Below, piece by piece: positions 7,117 to 13,587 of a stretch of DNA of 16,992 nucleotides. This stretch comes from Firmicutes bacterium CAG:534. GTDB lineage: Bacteria; Bacillota; Clostridia; Lachnospirales; Lachnospiraceae. A program made the translations under genes and the position numbers. Below the pieces are notes generated by a model. The model did not search any database. It was not told where the DNA came from and saw nothing but the letters and a program-made list of their open reading frames with translations. The DNA is taken from positions 70,915-87,906 of the forward strand of contig FR894567.1 in assembly GCA_000436115.1 (NCBI GenBank), in the 5' to 3' direction. Positions within the stretch are counted from its first letter, which is position 1. Each line of letters starts with the position of its first letter.

Positions 7117-8271
7117 TTACTTAAGCAGGGAACCTGAAATAACCATTCTCTGAACTTCAGAGGTTCCTTCATAGATCTCGGTGATCTTGGCATCTCTCAT
7201 CATACGCTCTACATCGTACTCTCTGATGTAGCCGTAACCGCCGTGAAGCTGAACAGCCTTGGTGGTAACTTCCATAGCAACCTCTGCTGCATAAAGCTTT
7301 GCCATAGCTGCTTCTACTGTGTAGCTCTTCTGGGTAGCCTTTGCCATAGCGGCTCTGTAAACCATGTACTGTGCAGCCTGAACCTTGGTAGCCATATCTG
7401 CTAACTGGAACTGGGTGTTCTGGAATGCGCCGATTGCTCTGCCGAACTGCTTTCTTTCCTTTACATAGGCAATGGTTCTGTCAAGAGCGCCCTCAGCAAG
7501 TCCAAGAGCCTGTGCAGCGATACCGATACGTCCGCCATCCAAAGTATGCATTGCAATACCGAAGCCCTTTCCTTCCTGTCCAAGCAGGTTCTCCTTCGGG
7601 ATACGGCAGTCAGTAAAGATTAGCTCGTAAGTGGATGAACCGCGGATACCCATCTTATTTTCCTTGGTACCGAAGGTAAATCCGGGTGTTCCCTTCTCTA
7701 CGATAAAGGCAGAGATCATCTTCTTGCTTCTTCCCTTTGCATCTGTTACAACGCTGGTTACTGCAAAGATAACATATACGTCTGCTTCCTTACCGTTGGT
7801 AATGAAGATCTTGGAGCCGTTTAATACCCACTCATCTCCATCCAGAACAGCCTTGGTCTGCTGTCCCTGTGCATCTGTACCAGCTCCGGGCTCAGTTAAA
7901 CCGAAAGCACCAAGCTTCTCGCCCTTTGCAAGGGGAACAAGGTATTTCTGCTTCTGCTCTTCTGTACCGTAGGTCTGGATAGGATCACAGCAAAGAGAGG
8001 TATGTGCGGATACGATAACGCCTGTTGTACCGCAGACCTTGGAGAGTTCCTCTACGCACATAGCGTAGGTCAGGGGGTCACATCCCTGTCCGCCATACTC
8101 CTTGGGAACGGGAATACCAAGGAAACCAGCCTTTGCCATTTTCTCAACAGTTCCTCTGGGGAAAACTTCTGTTTCGTCTACTTCCTGTGCTAAAGGCTTT
8201 ACTTCCTTTTCTGCAAATTCTTTGAAAAGAGTTCTTGCCATTTCATGTTGTTTGCTTAACGTAAAATCCAT
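7117..8271 (-). CDS. bcd: Butyryl-CoA dehydrogenase
   Basis: A flavin enzyme of the acyl-CoA dehydrogenase family that reduces crotonyl-CoA to butyryl-CoA. The 384 residues cover the whole family fold: N-terminal helices, the middle beta domain with the FAD-contact segment FGLTEPGAGTDAQG (123-136) and ITNG (157-160), and the C-terminal helical domain with RKQFGRAI and QLHGGYGYIREYDVER. The catalytic glutamate is E368 in IYEGTSEVQR, the position used by short-chain butyryl-CoA dehydrogenases. I start at the ATG at 8271 (MDFTLSKQ), as in relatives. An upstream in-frame ATG at 8289 would add only six residues and overlaps GGAGG (8283-8287), which is the ribosome binding site of the downstream ATG. 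Adjacent etfB-etfA give its electron carrier. Confidence 0.96.
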   Translation of the reverse strand: MDFTLSKQHEMARTLFKEFAEKEVKPLAQEVDETEVFPRGTVEKMAKAGFLGIPVPKEYGGQGCDPLTYAMCVEELSKVCGTTGVIVSAHTSLCCDPIQTYGTEEQKQKYLVPLAKGEKLGAFGLTEPGAGTDAQGQQTKAVLDGDEWVLNGSKIFITNGKEADVYVIFAVTSVVTDAKGRSKKMISAFIVEKGTPGFTFGTKENKMGIRGSSTYELIFTDCRIPKENLLGQEGKGFGIAMHTLDGGRIGIAAQALGLAEGALDRTIAYVKERKQFGRAIGAFQNTQFQLADMATKVQAAQYMVYRAAMAKATQKSYTVEAAMAKLYAAEVAMEVTTKAVQLHGGYGYIREYDVERMMRDAKITEIYEGTSEVQRMVISGSLLK

Positions 8272-8282
8272 GATTTTTATTT

Positions 8283-8287
8283 CCTCC
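8283..8287 (-). promoter_or_regulatory. Ribosome binding site that sets the bcd start
   Basis: The minus strand reads GGAGG here, 11 bases before the ATG at 8271. It lies inside the six-codon extension that an ATG at 8289 would create, which argues for the downstream start. Confidence 0.7.
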
Positions 8288-8300
8288 ATAAAATATGATT

Positions 8301-8315
8301 ATACTGGGACAGTAT
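8301..8315 (-). repeat. Perfect short inverted repeat in the hbd-bcd spacer
   Basis: ATACTG and CAGTAT are exact reverse complements separated by three bases. In the minus-strand transcript they form a six-pair hairpin just upstream of the bcd ribosome binding site. No U tract follows, so this is not an intrinsic terminator; it could affect mRNA stability or bcd translation. Confidence 0.5.
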
Positions 8316-8330
8316 TCAGGCCCCAATTAT

Positions 8331-9203
8331 TTACTGAGCATCAACCGGGGTCTTTGTTCTGTCTGCGTTATAAACATAGAAGCCCTTACCGCTCTTAACA
8401 CCAAGGTTACCGCCGCGAACCATCTTGCGGATCAGAGGGCATGCACGATACTTGCTGTCGCCGGTCTCGTTGTAAAGAACATCCATAATTGCAAGGCAGA
8501 TATCAAGACCAATGAAATCACCCAGCTCAAGGGGTCCCATGGGATGATTTGCGCCCAGCTTCATTGCTGCGTCAATGCCTGCAATATCGGAAACACCTTC
8601 CATCTTGATGAAGGCTGCTTCGTTGATCATCGGAACCAGGATACGGTTTACAACAAAGCCTGCTGCTTCATTTACCTGAACAGGTGTCTTACCGATCTCC
8701 TCGGAGATCTTCTTAATAGCATTTACAGTCTCTGCAGGAGTATTTACGCCTGCAATTACCTCAACCAGCTTCATACGGTCAGCAGGATTGAAGAAATGCA
8801 TACCGATCATCGGACGGTTTAAGCCGTTTCCGATCTCTGTAATGGAAAGGCTGGAAGTATTGGATGCAAAAATACATTCCGGCTTTGCGATCTTATCAAG
8901 CTCGCCAAAGGTTGTCTTCTTTACTTCCATATTCTCAAATGCAGCTTCCACGATCAGGTCACAGTCCTTGCAAAGGTTTTCCTTCAGTCCGGGTGTGATC
9001 TTAGCAAGAATGCCGTCTACAGCTTCCTGTGTCATCTTGCCTTTTTCAACCAGTCTTGCATAGCCCTTGGCGATCTTTTCTTTTCCGCCTTCGGCCCACT
9101 CCTGCTTGATATCGCAGAGTGCAACCTCATAACCTTCAACCTGAGCAAAGGCCTTGGCAATACCCTGTCCCATGGTACCTGCGCCAATAATACCTACTTT
9201 CAT
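8331..9203 (-). CDS. hbd: 3-Hydroxybutyryl-CoA dehydrogenase
   Basis: Reduces acetoacetyl-CoA to (S)-3-hydroxybutyryl-CoA in the cytosol. The N-terminal Rossmann domain starts MKVGIIGAGTMGQGIA, with GAGTMG at 7-12. The active-site residues of the family are present: S117 in ASNTSSLS, H136 in GMHFFNPA, E148 in KLVEVI and N186 in FVVNRIL. The C-terminal dimerisation domain contains KLGANHPMGPLELGDFIGLD, nearly invariant in clostridial Hbd. The 290 residues include a short hydrophilic tail after GKGFYVY. GGAGG lies about 7 bases before the ATG. It sits between crt and bcd, in pathway-consistent company, and NADH rather than NADPH preference cannot be settled by eye. Confidence 0.97.
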   Translation of the reverse strand: MKVGIIGAGTMGQGIAKAFAQVEGYEVALCDIKQEWAEGGKEKIAKGYARLVEKGKMTQEAVDGILAKITPGLKENLCKDCDLIVEAAFENMEVKKTTFGELDKIAKPECIFASNTSSLSITEIGNGLNRPMIGMHFFNPADRMKLVEVIAGVNTPAETVNAIKKISEEIGKTPVQVNEAAGFVVNRILVPMINEAAFIKMEGVSDIAGIDAAMKLGANHPMGPLELGDFIGLDICLAIMDVLYNETGDSKYRACPLIRKMVRGGNLGVKSGKGFYVYNADRTKTPVDAQ

Positions 9204-9238
9204 TTTTTGTCCTCCTAATAATAGTTAATTTATTTTTC

Positions 9239-9257
9239 ATCAGGTCATTGCCCTGAT
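9239..9257 (-). repeat. Short inverted repeat in the crt-hbd spacer
   Basis: ATCAGG (9239-9244) and CCTGAT (9252-9257) form a six-pair stem with a seven-base loop in the 72-base spacer. No T tract follows in the direction of transcription. It resembles the hairpin in the hbd-bcd spacer in size and placement, though not in sequence. Confidence 0.45.
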
Positions 9258-9275
9258 AATAAAACCATATTTACC

Positions 9276-10061
9276 TTAGCAGTTCTTAAAAGGCTCTTTT
9301 ACCTTTTCCTTGTTCTTATCAAGGAAGAATGCCATGCCGTACTTCTGATCCTCTGTCTCGAAGCAGTCGCCGAAAAGCTTTTCCTCAATCACGATCGCCT
9401 CGTCCATATCTGCATCCAGTCCTTCATTGATGGCCTTCTTGCAGTTGCGTACAGCGATGGGCGCATTCTTTGCAATGCCTGCTGCCATCTTCTGTGCTGC
9501 GGGAAGGAGCTCCTCCTGGGGATATACTGCATTTACAAGACCAATTCTGTATGCCTCGTCAGCCTTGATATTTCTTGCTGTGTAGATCATCTGCTTTGCC
9601 ATGCCGGCTCCAACCAGACGGGCAAGTCTCTGAGTACCGCCAAAGCCGGGGGTAATGCCAAGGCCTGCCTCGGGCTGTCCAAATACAGCGTTATCGGAAC
9701 AGATCCTGATGTCACAGCTCATGGAGATCTCGCAGCCGCCGCCAAGTGCAAAGCCGTTTACTGCTGCGATCACAGGGATCGGGAAAGTTTCAAGCTTGCG
9801 GAAAACATCATTTCCCTTCTTTCCAAAGGCTTCGCCTTCTGCCTTGGTAAGGGTGCTCATTTCGCCGATGTCTGCACCGGCAACAAAGGACTTCTGTCCT
9901 GCGCCTGTTAAGATCAGGCATCTCACTTCATCCAGATTAACAGCATCCAGTGTAGCGTTCAGCTCGTCCAGCACCTGTGAATTCAGTGCGTTTAATGCTT
10001 TTTCACGGTTGATGGTGATGGTTGCCACGCTGCCGTTTTGCTCATACAAAATAAAATCCAT
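9276..10061 (-). CDS. crt: Crotonase (3-hydroxybutyryl-CoA dehydratase)
   Basis: Dehydrates 3-hydroxybutyryl-CoA to crotonyl-CoA. The 261-residue protein is a single enoyl-CoA hydratase/isomerase domain. The oxyanion-hole segments are FVAGADIGEM (59-68) and ALGGGCE. The two catalytic glutamates are E111 in GGGCEISMSCD and E131 in FGQPEAGLGITPGFGGTQRL, both needed for hydratase activity. The C-terminal helical region ends KVKEPFKNC. AAGGAG precedes the ATG by about 9 bases. It is separated from thl by a 98-base spacer that contains a nested hairpin and from hbd by 72 bases. Other enoyl-CoA hydratases share this fold; the operon makes crotonase the clear choice. Confidence 0.96.
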   Translation of the reverse strand: MDFILYEQNGSVATITINREKALNALNSQVLDELNATLDAVNLDEVRCLILTGAGQKSFVAGADIGEMSTLTKAEGEAFGKKGNDVFRKLETFPIPVIAAVNGFALGGGCEISMSCDIRICSDNAVFGQPEAGLGITPGFGGTQRLARLVGAGMAKQMIYTARNIKADEAYRIGLVNAVYPQEELLPAAQKMAAGIAKNAPIAVRNCKKAINEGLDADMDEAIVIEEKLFGDCFETEDQKYGMAFFLDKNKEKVKEPFKNC

Positions 10062-10088
10062 TGTTATGACTCCTTTTCTTTACACCTC

Positions 10089-10141
10089 GATAAGCAGACC
10101 CCTAAACAGGAATGGATCTCCTGTTTTGAAGCCTGCTTATC
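10089..10141 (-). repeat. Nested hairpin in the thl-crt spacer
   Basis: The outer arms GATAAGCAG (10089-10097) and CTGCTTATC (10133-10141) are perfect over nine bases. The inner arms AAACAGGA (10104-10111) and TCCTGTTT (10119-10126) are perfect over eight, with a seven-base loop. On the minus-strand transcript this is a long two-part stem-loop. It is not followed by a U tract, so it is unlikely to stop transcription by itself. A role in mRNA processing or in stabilising thl relative to the downstream genes is inference. Confidence 0.75.
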
Positions 10142-10159
10142 CGGTTATTTTTTATGAAA

Positions 10160-11341
10160 TTACTCTCTTGTAACGATTGTTGCGCAGCCCATGCCGCCGC
10201 CGATACAAAGGGTTGCAAGACCCTTCTTTGCATCTCTTGCTTCCATCTCGTGAAGCAGGGTTACCAGGATACGGCAGCCTGATGCTCCGACAGGATGTCC
10301 AAGGGCGATTGCACCGCCGTTAGGATTTAACTGTCTGTCTACATCAATGCCAAGATCCTTGCCTACTGCTACAGACTGTGCTGCAAATGCTTCATTTGCC
10401 TCGATGATATCAAAGTCTTCGATCTTATAACCGGCCTTTGCCATAACCTTCTTGGTTGCAGCTACAGGGCCAATTCCCATGACTGCAGGATCAACACCTG
10501 CAAGACCGCCTGCTACAAAGGTTGCCATAGGCTTTACGCCAAGCTCCTTTGCCTTCTCTTCGCTCATTACTACAACGGCTGCCGCACCATCATTGATACC
10601 GGATGCATTACCTGCTGTTACGAAGCCGCCCTGGTTGATAGGACGGAGCTTTGCAAGACCTTCGATGGTAGATCCCGGACGAGGGCCCTCATCCTTATTA
10701 AATACGATGGTCTCCTTTTTCTTCTTTACTTCTACAGGAACGATCTCCTTGTCAAATGCGCCTGCTTCCTGTGCTGCGCAGGCCTTCTGCTGGCTCTTTA
10801 ATGCGAACTCATCCAGCTCTTCTCTGGTAAGTCCCCATCTCTCTGCGATATTGTCTGCTGTCTTGATCATGTGATAATCATTGAATGCATCCCAAAGAGC
10901 ATCCTTGATCATGGTATCTACCAGAACACCATTGTTCATTCTATATCCAAAACGTGCCTGAGGAACTGCGTAAGGAGCCATGGACATATTCTCCATACCA
11001 CCTGCTACAACGATGTCCGCATCTCCTGCCATGATCATCTGTGCAGCCTGATTTACACAGTTCAGACCGGAACCACAAACTACGTTCATGGTAACCGCAG
11101 GTACTTCGATCGGCAAACCTGCTTTGAGAGTTGCCTGACGAGCAACGTTCTGTCCCTGTCCGGCCTGAATAACACAGCCCATATATACCTGGTCTACCTG
11201 CTCAGGAGCCACACCGGCTCTTTTTAATGCTTCCTTGATCACGATTGCGCCAAGCTCTACTGCTGGGGTTGTGCTGAGTGTGCCGCCCATTGTACCGATT
11301 GCAGTACGGCAGGCACCGGCTAAAACTACTTTCTTTGCCAT
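10160..11341 (-). CDS. thl: Acetyl-CoA acetyltransferase (thiolase)
   Basis: Condenses two acetyl-CoA to acetoacetyl-CoA, the entry step to butyrate. The 393 residues match biosynthetic thiolases throughout. The acyl-accepting cysteine is C89 in NVVCGSGLNCV, and the second-site residues are H349 in ALGHPVGASGC and C379 in CIGGGMGCA. GGMENMSMAPY is also typical of the family. The ATG at 11341 has GGAGG 8 bases upstream. This is the first gene of the butyrate operon, with its own promoter and a candidate Rex operator in the leader. A degradative (3-ketoacyl-CoA) thiolase is less likely given the downstream genes. Confidence 0.97.
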   Translation of the reverse strand: MAKKVVLAGACRTAIGTMGGTLSTTPAVELGAIVIKEALKRAGVAPEQVDQVYMGCVIQAGQGQNVARQATLKAGLPIEVPAVTMNVVCGSGLNCVNQAAQMIMAGDADIVVAGGMENMSMAPYAVPQARFGYRMNNGVLVDTMIKDALWDAFNDYHMIKTADNIAERWGLTREELDEFALKSQQKACAAQEAGAFDKEIVPVEVKKKKETIVFNKDEGPRPGSTIEGLAKLRPINQGGFVTAGNASGINDGAAAVVVMSEEKAKELGVKPMATFVAGGLAGVDPAVMGIGPVAATKKVMAKAGYKIEDFDIIEANEAFAAQSVAVGKDLGIDVDRQLNPNGGAIALGHPVGASGCRILVTLLHEMEARDAKKGLATLCIGGGMGCATIVTRE

Positions 11342-11372
11342 GTTTCTTTCCTCCGTTAGGTTTTTAAAATGA

Positions 11373-11390
11373 TTGTTAATTTTTTATCAT
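11373..11390 (-). promoter_or_regulatory. Rex-like redox operator in the thl leader
   Basis: On the plus strand the site reads TTGTTAA, TTTT, TTATCAT. Against the clostridial Rex consensus TTGTTAA-N4-TTAACAA, 12 of the 14 fixed positions match, with a perfect left half. It lies about 7-25 bases downstream of the predicted transcription start, where bound protein would block transcription. Rex is a known NADH-sensing repressor of this operon in clostridia. The site overlaps an AT-rich inverted repeat AAATGAT-N12-ATCATTT (11367-11392), which is an alternative reading. Confidence 0.6.
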
Positions 11391-11403
11391 TTCCATGGTC
11401 TAC

Positions 11404-11432
11404 ATTATAACATAGTGTCTCTTTTTTTGCAA
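11404..11432 (-). promoter_or_regulatory. Promoter of the butyrate operon
   Basis: On the minus strand TTGCAA (11432-11427) is followed after exactly 17 bases by TATAAT (11409-11404). The -10 is preceded by TGT, giving an extended -10 box TGTTATAAT. Transcription should begin near 11397 with a leader of about 56 bases before thl. The strength fits a central catabolic operon. Confidence 0.85.
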
Positions 11433-11440
11433 CGGCATCC

Positions 11441-12304
11441 TTAATAAAAGAGCTGTGCAATAGGAGAAGTTTCATCAATAATCAATGTTTTGTTATTTCC
11501 CGTCATGGTCAGCTTGGCTGCATCCAGAGATCTGAGGAACAGATAAAAGTCCGCTTTTTCCGGATCATTGTAGGCCTCGCTTAAGATCCTCATGTACTCT
11601 GCCTCGCCGCTGGCAATGATCTCTGCCGCCTGGGCGTCCGCCTCGGACTGCATGACAATGATCTCCGCATTGGTATTGTTGGAGATCTCCTTTGCCTCCT
11701 CCTGTCCTTCCGCCTGATAGGTGGCTGCAATATTATTCCGCTCTGAGATCATTCTCTCGTAAACCGCATTCTTATTTTCATCCGGGAGATCCAGGGACTT
11801 GGTCTCCACTGCGATCAGGGAAATTCCGTACTGCTCCAGGGTATTGCCGATATTATCCTTAATGGCTGCCGCCAGTTCTCCATCCCTTCCGCTGATCACT
11901 TCCTCCTGGCTCAGGCTGCTGATCACATTTTTCAGGCTGTTGTACACAATGGTATCGATCCTGAATTCTGCATTCCCCTTCTGGGCGCTTAAGGTCTGGG
12001 TATATTTGTAAGGATCCTCGATCTTCCATAATACAAAGCAGTCTGCGATCATGGACTTTTTGTCCTTGGTCATTACGTCGCTGATGGCAAGGTCATAAAG
12101 CAGCACCTCATTTTGAATTTTTTCCGCCGTCTGGATAAAGGGAATTTTGATACTGAGTCCCGGCTCCTGTGTGATGCTTGCAATCCTTCCAAATTCCTTG
12201 ATCACCGTGTATTCATTGGGGTATGTAACTACAAGGCTGTTGCCTGCAAGAAGCAGCAGGATCACTACGACTGCCGCGATCCAGATAACCGATTTGTTTT
12301 TCAT
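11441..12304 (-). CDS. hflC: HflC-like SPFH-domain membrane protein
   Basis: A membrane-anchored protein of 287 residues. A single N-terminal transmembrane segment (about 7-25, WIAAVVVILLLLAGNSLVV) is followed by a band-7/SPFH domain (about 28-190), seen in VTYPNEYTVIKEFGRIASI and GLSIKIPFIQTAEKIQ. A helical, alanine- and glutamate-rich segment (about 190-245) includes the family's MISERNNIAATYQAEGQEEA and ASGEAEYMRI. In E. coli HflC pairs with HflK in a large cage around the FtsH protease; no ftsH lies in this window. The start is two bases after the hflK stop, and its ribosome site GGAGGAGG is built from the last glutamate codons of hflK, so translation is tightly coupled. It ends about 8 bases from the thl -35 box with no terminator visible. 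Confidence 0.9.
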   Translation of the reverse strand: MKNKSVIWIAAVVVILLLLAGNSLVVTYPNEYTVIKEFGRIASITQEPGLSIKIPFIQTAEKIQNEVLLYDLAISDVMTKDKKSMIADCFVLWKIEDPYKYTQTLSAQKGNAEFRIDTIVYNSLKNVISSLSQEEVISGRDGELAAAIKDNIGNTLEQYGISLIAVETKSLDLPDENKNAVYERMISERNNIAATYQAEGQEEAKEISNNTNAEIIVMQSEADAQAAEIIASGEAEYMRILSEAYNDPEKADFYLFLRSLDAAKLTMTGNNKTLIIDETSPIAQLFY

Positions 12305-12306
12305 CT

Positions 12307-13347
12307 CTATTCCTCCTCCCCATCTGCAGGATTTCCTGCACTTTGCGTCGTCATGGTTTCCTGCGTCTTTCCGGCGCTTTCTGTCTGAAAGCTTGCAAAG
12401 GATTCCAGAGGCAGCATGGTCTGTGTGCTGCCGTCGCTCTTTTCAATGATCACCTTCATATCCGGCAGGATCTCTTCCATGGTCTCATAAAACATTCTCT
12501 GCTTGGTGATCAGCGGATATTTCTGATATTCTGCATAAAGCTCATTTAATCTGGCCACCTGTCCCTTGGCCTCGTTGATCCTCTCCTGTGCCTGGGCGTT
12601 TGCCGTTTTTACCGTTTCGTCAGCGGCTGCCCTGGCTGCGGGAATATCCTCATTCCGCTTCTGGTTTGCCTTATTGATGGAGGTTTCCTTCCCCTGCTTT
12701 GCGTTTTCCACATTCTTAAAGGCATTGATGACCTCCTGGGTAGGCGGCTCTGCATCCTGGATGGTGATATTTACCAGCTGGATCCCCAGATCCTCCTGCT
12801 CTAAACGCTTCATGATCTTTTCCTTAATGGATGCCTGGATCTCGCTCTTTCCCGTTGTGATCACGCTGTCCACATCATAAAGTCCGATAGTGTCCCTGAT
12901 ATAGCTTTGGGTCAGCATCTTCAAAATATCAACAGGGCTTTCTGATGCATAGCTGTATTTCACCGGATCTGTCACCCGGTACTCCACATAAAAATCCACA
13001 TTCACAAAATTATAGTCCCTTGTGATCATAAAGGATTCCGCATCCACATTTTCGTTATCCACGGTAGAATATCCGATGGGAAATCCGTTAATGGTCTTGG
13101 GCACCCGCAAAAGCTGCTGCACAAAGGGCACCTTTAAGTGAATGCCCGACTGCTCCACCACCTTGGGCACGCCAAAGGTAGTCACCACTGCGTATTCATT
13201 TTCCCGCAGGGAATAAAAGCTGGAGGATAAAAGTACCAGCACAAGCAGCACGATCACTACAAGGCTGATTGCTCCTGTGATCTTCTTCCCCTTATTTTCT
13301 TCCCGGAAGCGTTCCGGGCCGTCTTGATTCTGCTTTTTTCCAAACAT
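12307..13347 (-). CDS. hflK: HflK-like SPFH-domain membrane protein
   Basis: The 346-residue partner of HflC. A short charged N-terminal tail (1-23) precedes one transmembrane segment (about 24-44, ITGAISLVVIVLLVLVLLSS). The SPFH domain follows, with RENEYAVVTTFGVPKVVEQS and GIHLKVPFVQQLLRVPKTI, then a long helical stretch (about 215-290) including NAQAQERINEAKGQVARLNEL. The family's QDAEPPTQEVINAFKNV motif separates the two. The C-terminal tail is hydrophilic. AAGGAG lies about 12 bases upstream of the ATG, slightly far. In proteobacteria HflKC modulates FtsH membrane-protein quality control; the same role here is inference. The usual proteobacterial neighbour hflX is absent, and the gene sits divergent from an M23 peptidase gene. 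Confidence 0.9.
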   Translation of the reverse strand: MFGKKQNQDGPERFREENKGKKITGAISLVVIVLLVLVLLSSSFYSLRENEYAVVTTFGVPKVVEQSGIHLKVPFVQQLLRVPKTINGFPIGYSTVDNENVDAESFMITRDYNFVNVDFYVEYRVTDPVKYSYASESPVDILKMLTQSYIRDTIGLYDVDSVITTGKSEIQASIKEKIMKRLEQEDLGIQLVNITIQDAEPPTQEVINAFKNVENAKQGKETSINKANQKRNEDIPAARAAADETVKTANAQAQERINEAKGQVARLNELYAEYQKYPLITKQRMFYETMEEILPDMKVIIEKSDGSTQTMLPLESFASFQTESAGKTQETMTTQSAGNPADGEEE

Positions 13348-13404
13348 TCTTTTTTCTCTCTCCTTTTTCCACTGTAAAAGCCATTCTATTCTGCCTTGAA
13401 TTGT

Positions 13405-13433
13405 ATCATATTAAACCCTTTTCCCTTTGTCAA
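13405..13433 (-). promoter_or_regulatory. Promoter of hflKC
   Basis: On the minus strand a perfect -35 TTGACA (13433-13428) is followed after exactly 17 bases by TATGAT (13410-13405), one mismatch from consensus. Transcription should begin near 13398, about 50 bases upstream of hflK. Eleven of the twelve consensus positions match, so strong constitutive expression is expected. Confidence 0.88.
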
Positions 13434-13490
13434 CCGTCATCCGGGAAATTCCGCCCTGCTTCCTGCCTGTCCGTTTTTCCGCCTACGCTC

Positions 13491-13536
13491 CTTCGCATAT
13501 CCTGCCCATGCCCCTTAGCATATCCCGCCCCGGCCT
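13491..13536 (+). repeat. Two-copy 23-base direct repeat upstream of the M23 peptidase gene
   Basis: Two adjacent 23-base units (13491-13513 and 13514-13536) agree at 18 of 23 positions, with the shared core GCATATCC-Y-GCCC. They lie in the 240-base spacer (13348-13587) between hflK and the peptidase gene. The rest of the spacer holds the hflK promoter and pyrimidine-rich sequence, and no clear sigma-A promoter for the plus-strand gene is visible. Confidence 0.55.
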
Positions 13537-13587
13537 TTCATATATATCATTAACTCCTGCTCAAAAAACAAGGAATTTCCAAAGGCC

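Noticed and set aside
13444..13580. GGAAATTCC and GGAATTTCC at the two ends of the hflK-peptidase spacer
   Set aside because: Each is itself nearly palindromic, so complementarity between them is expected by chance; 120 bases separate them and no flanking bases extend the match.
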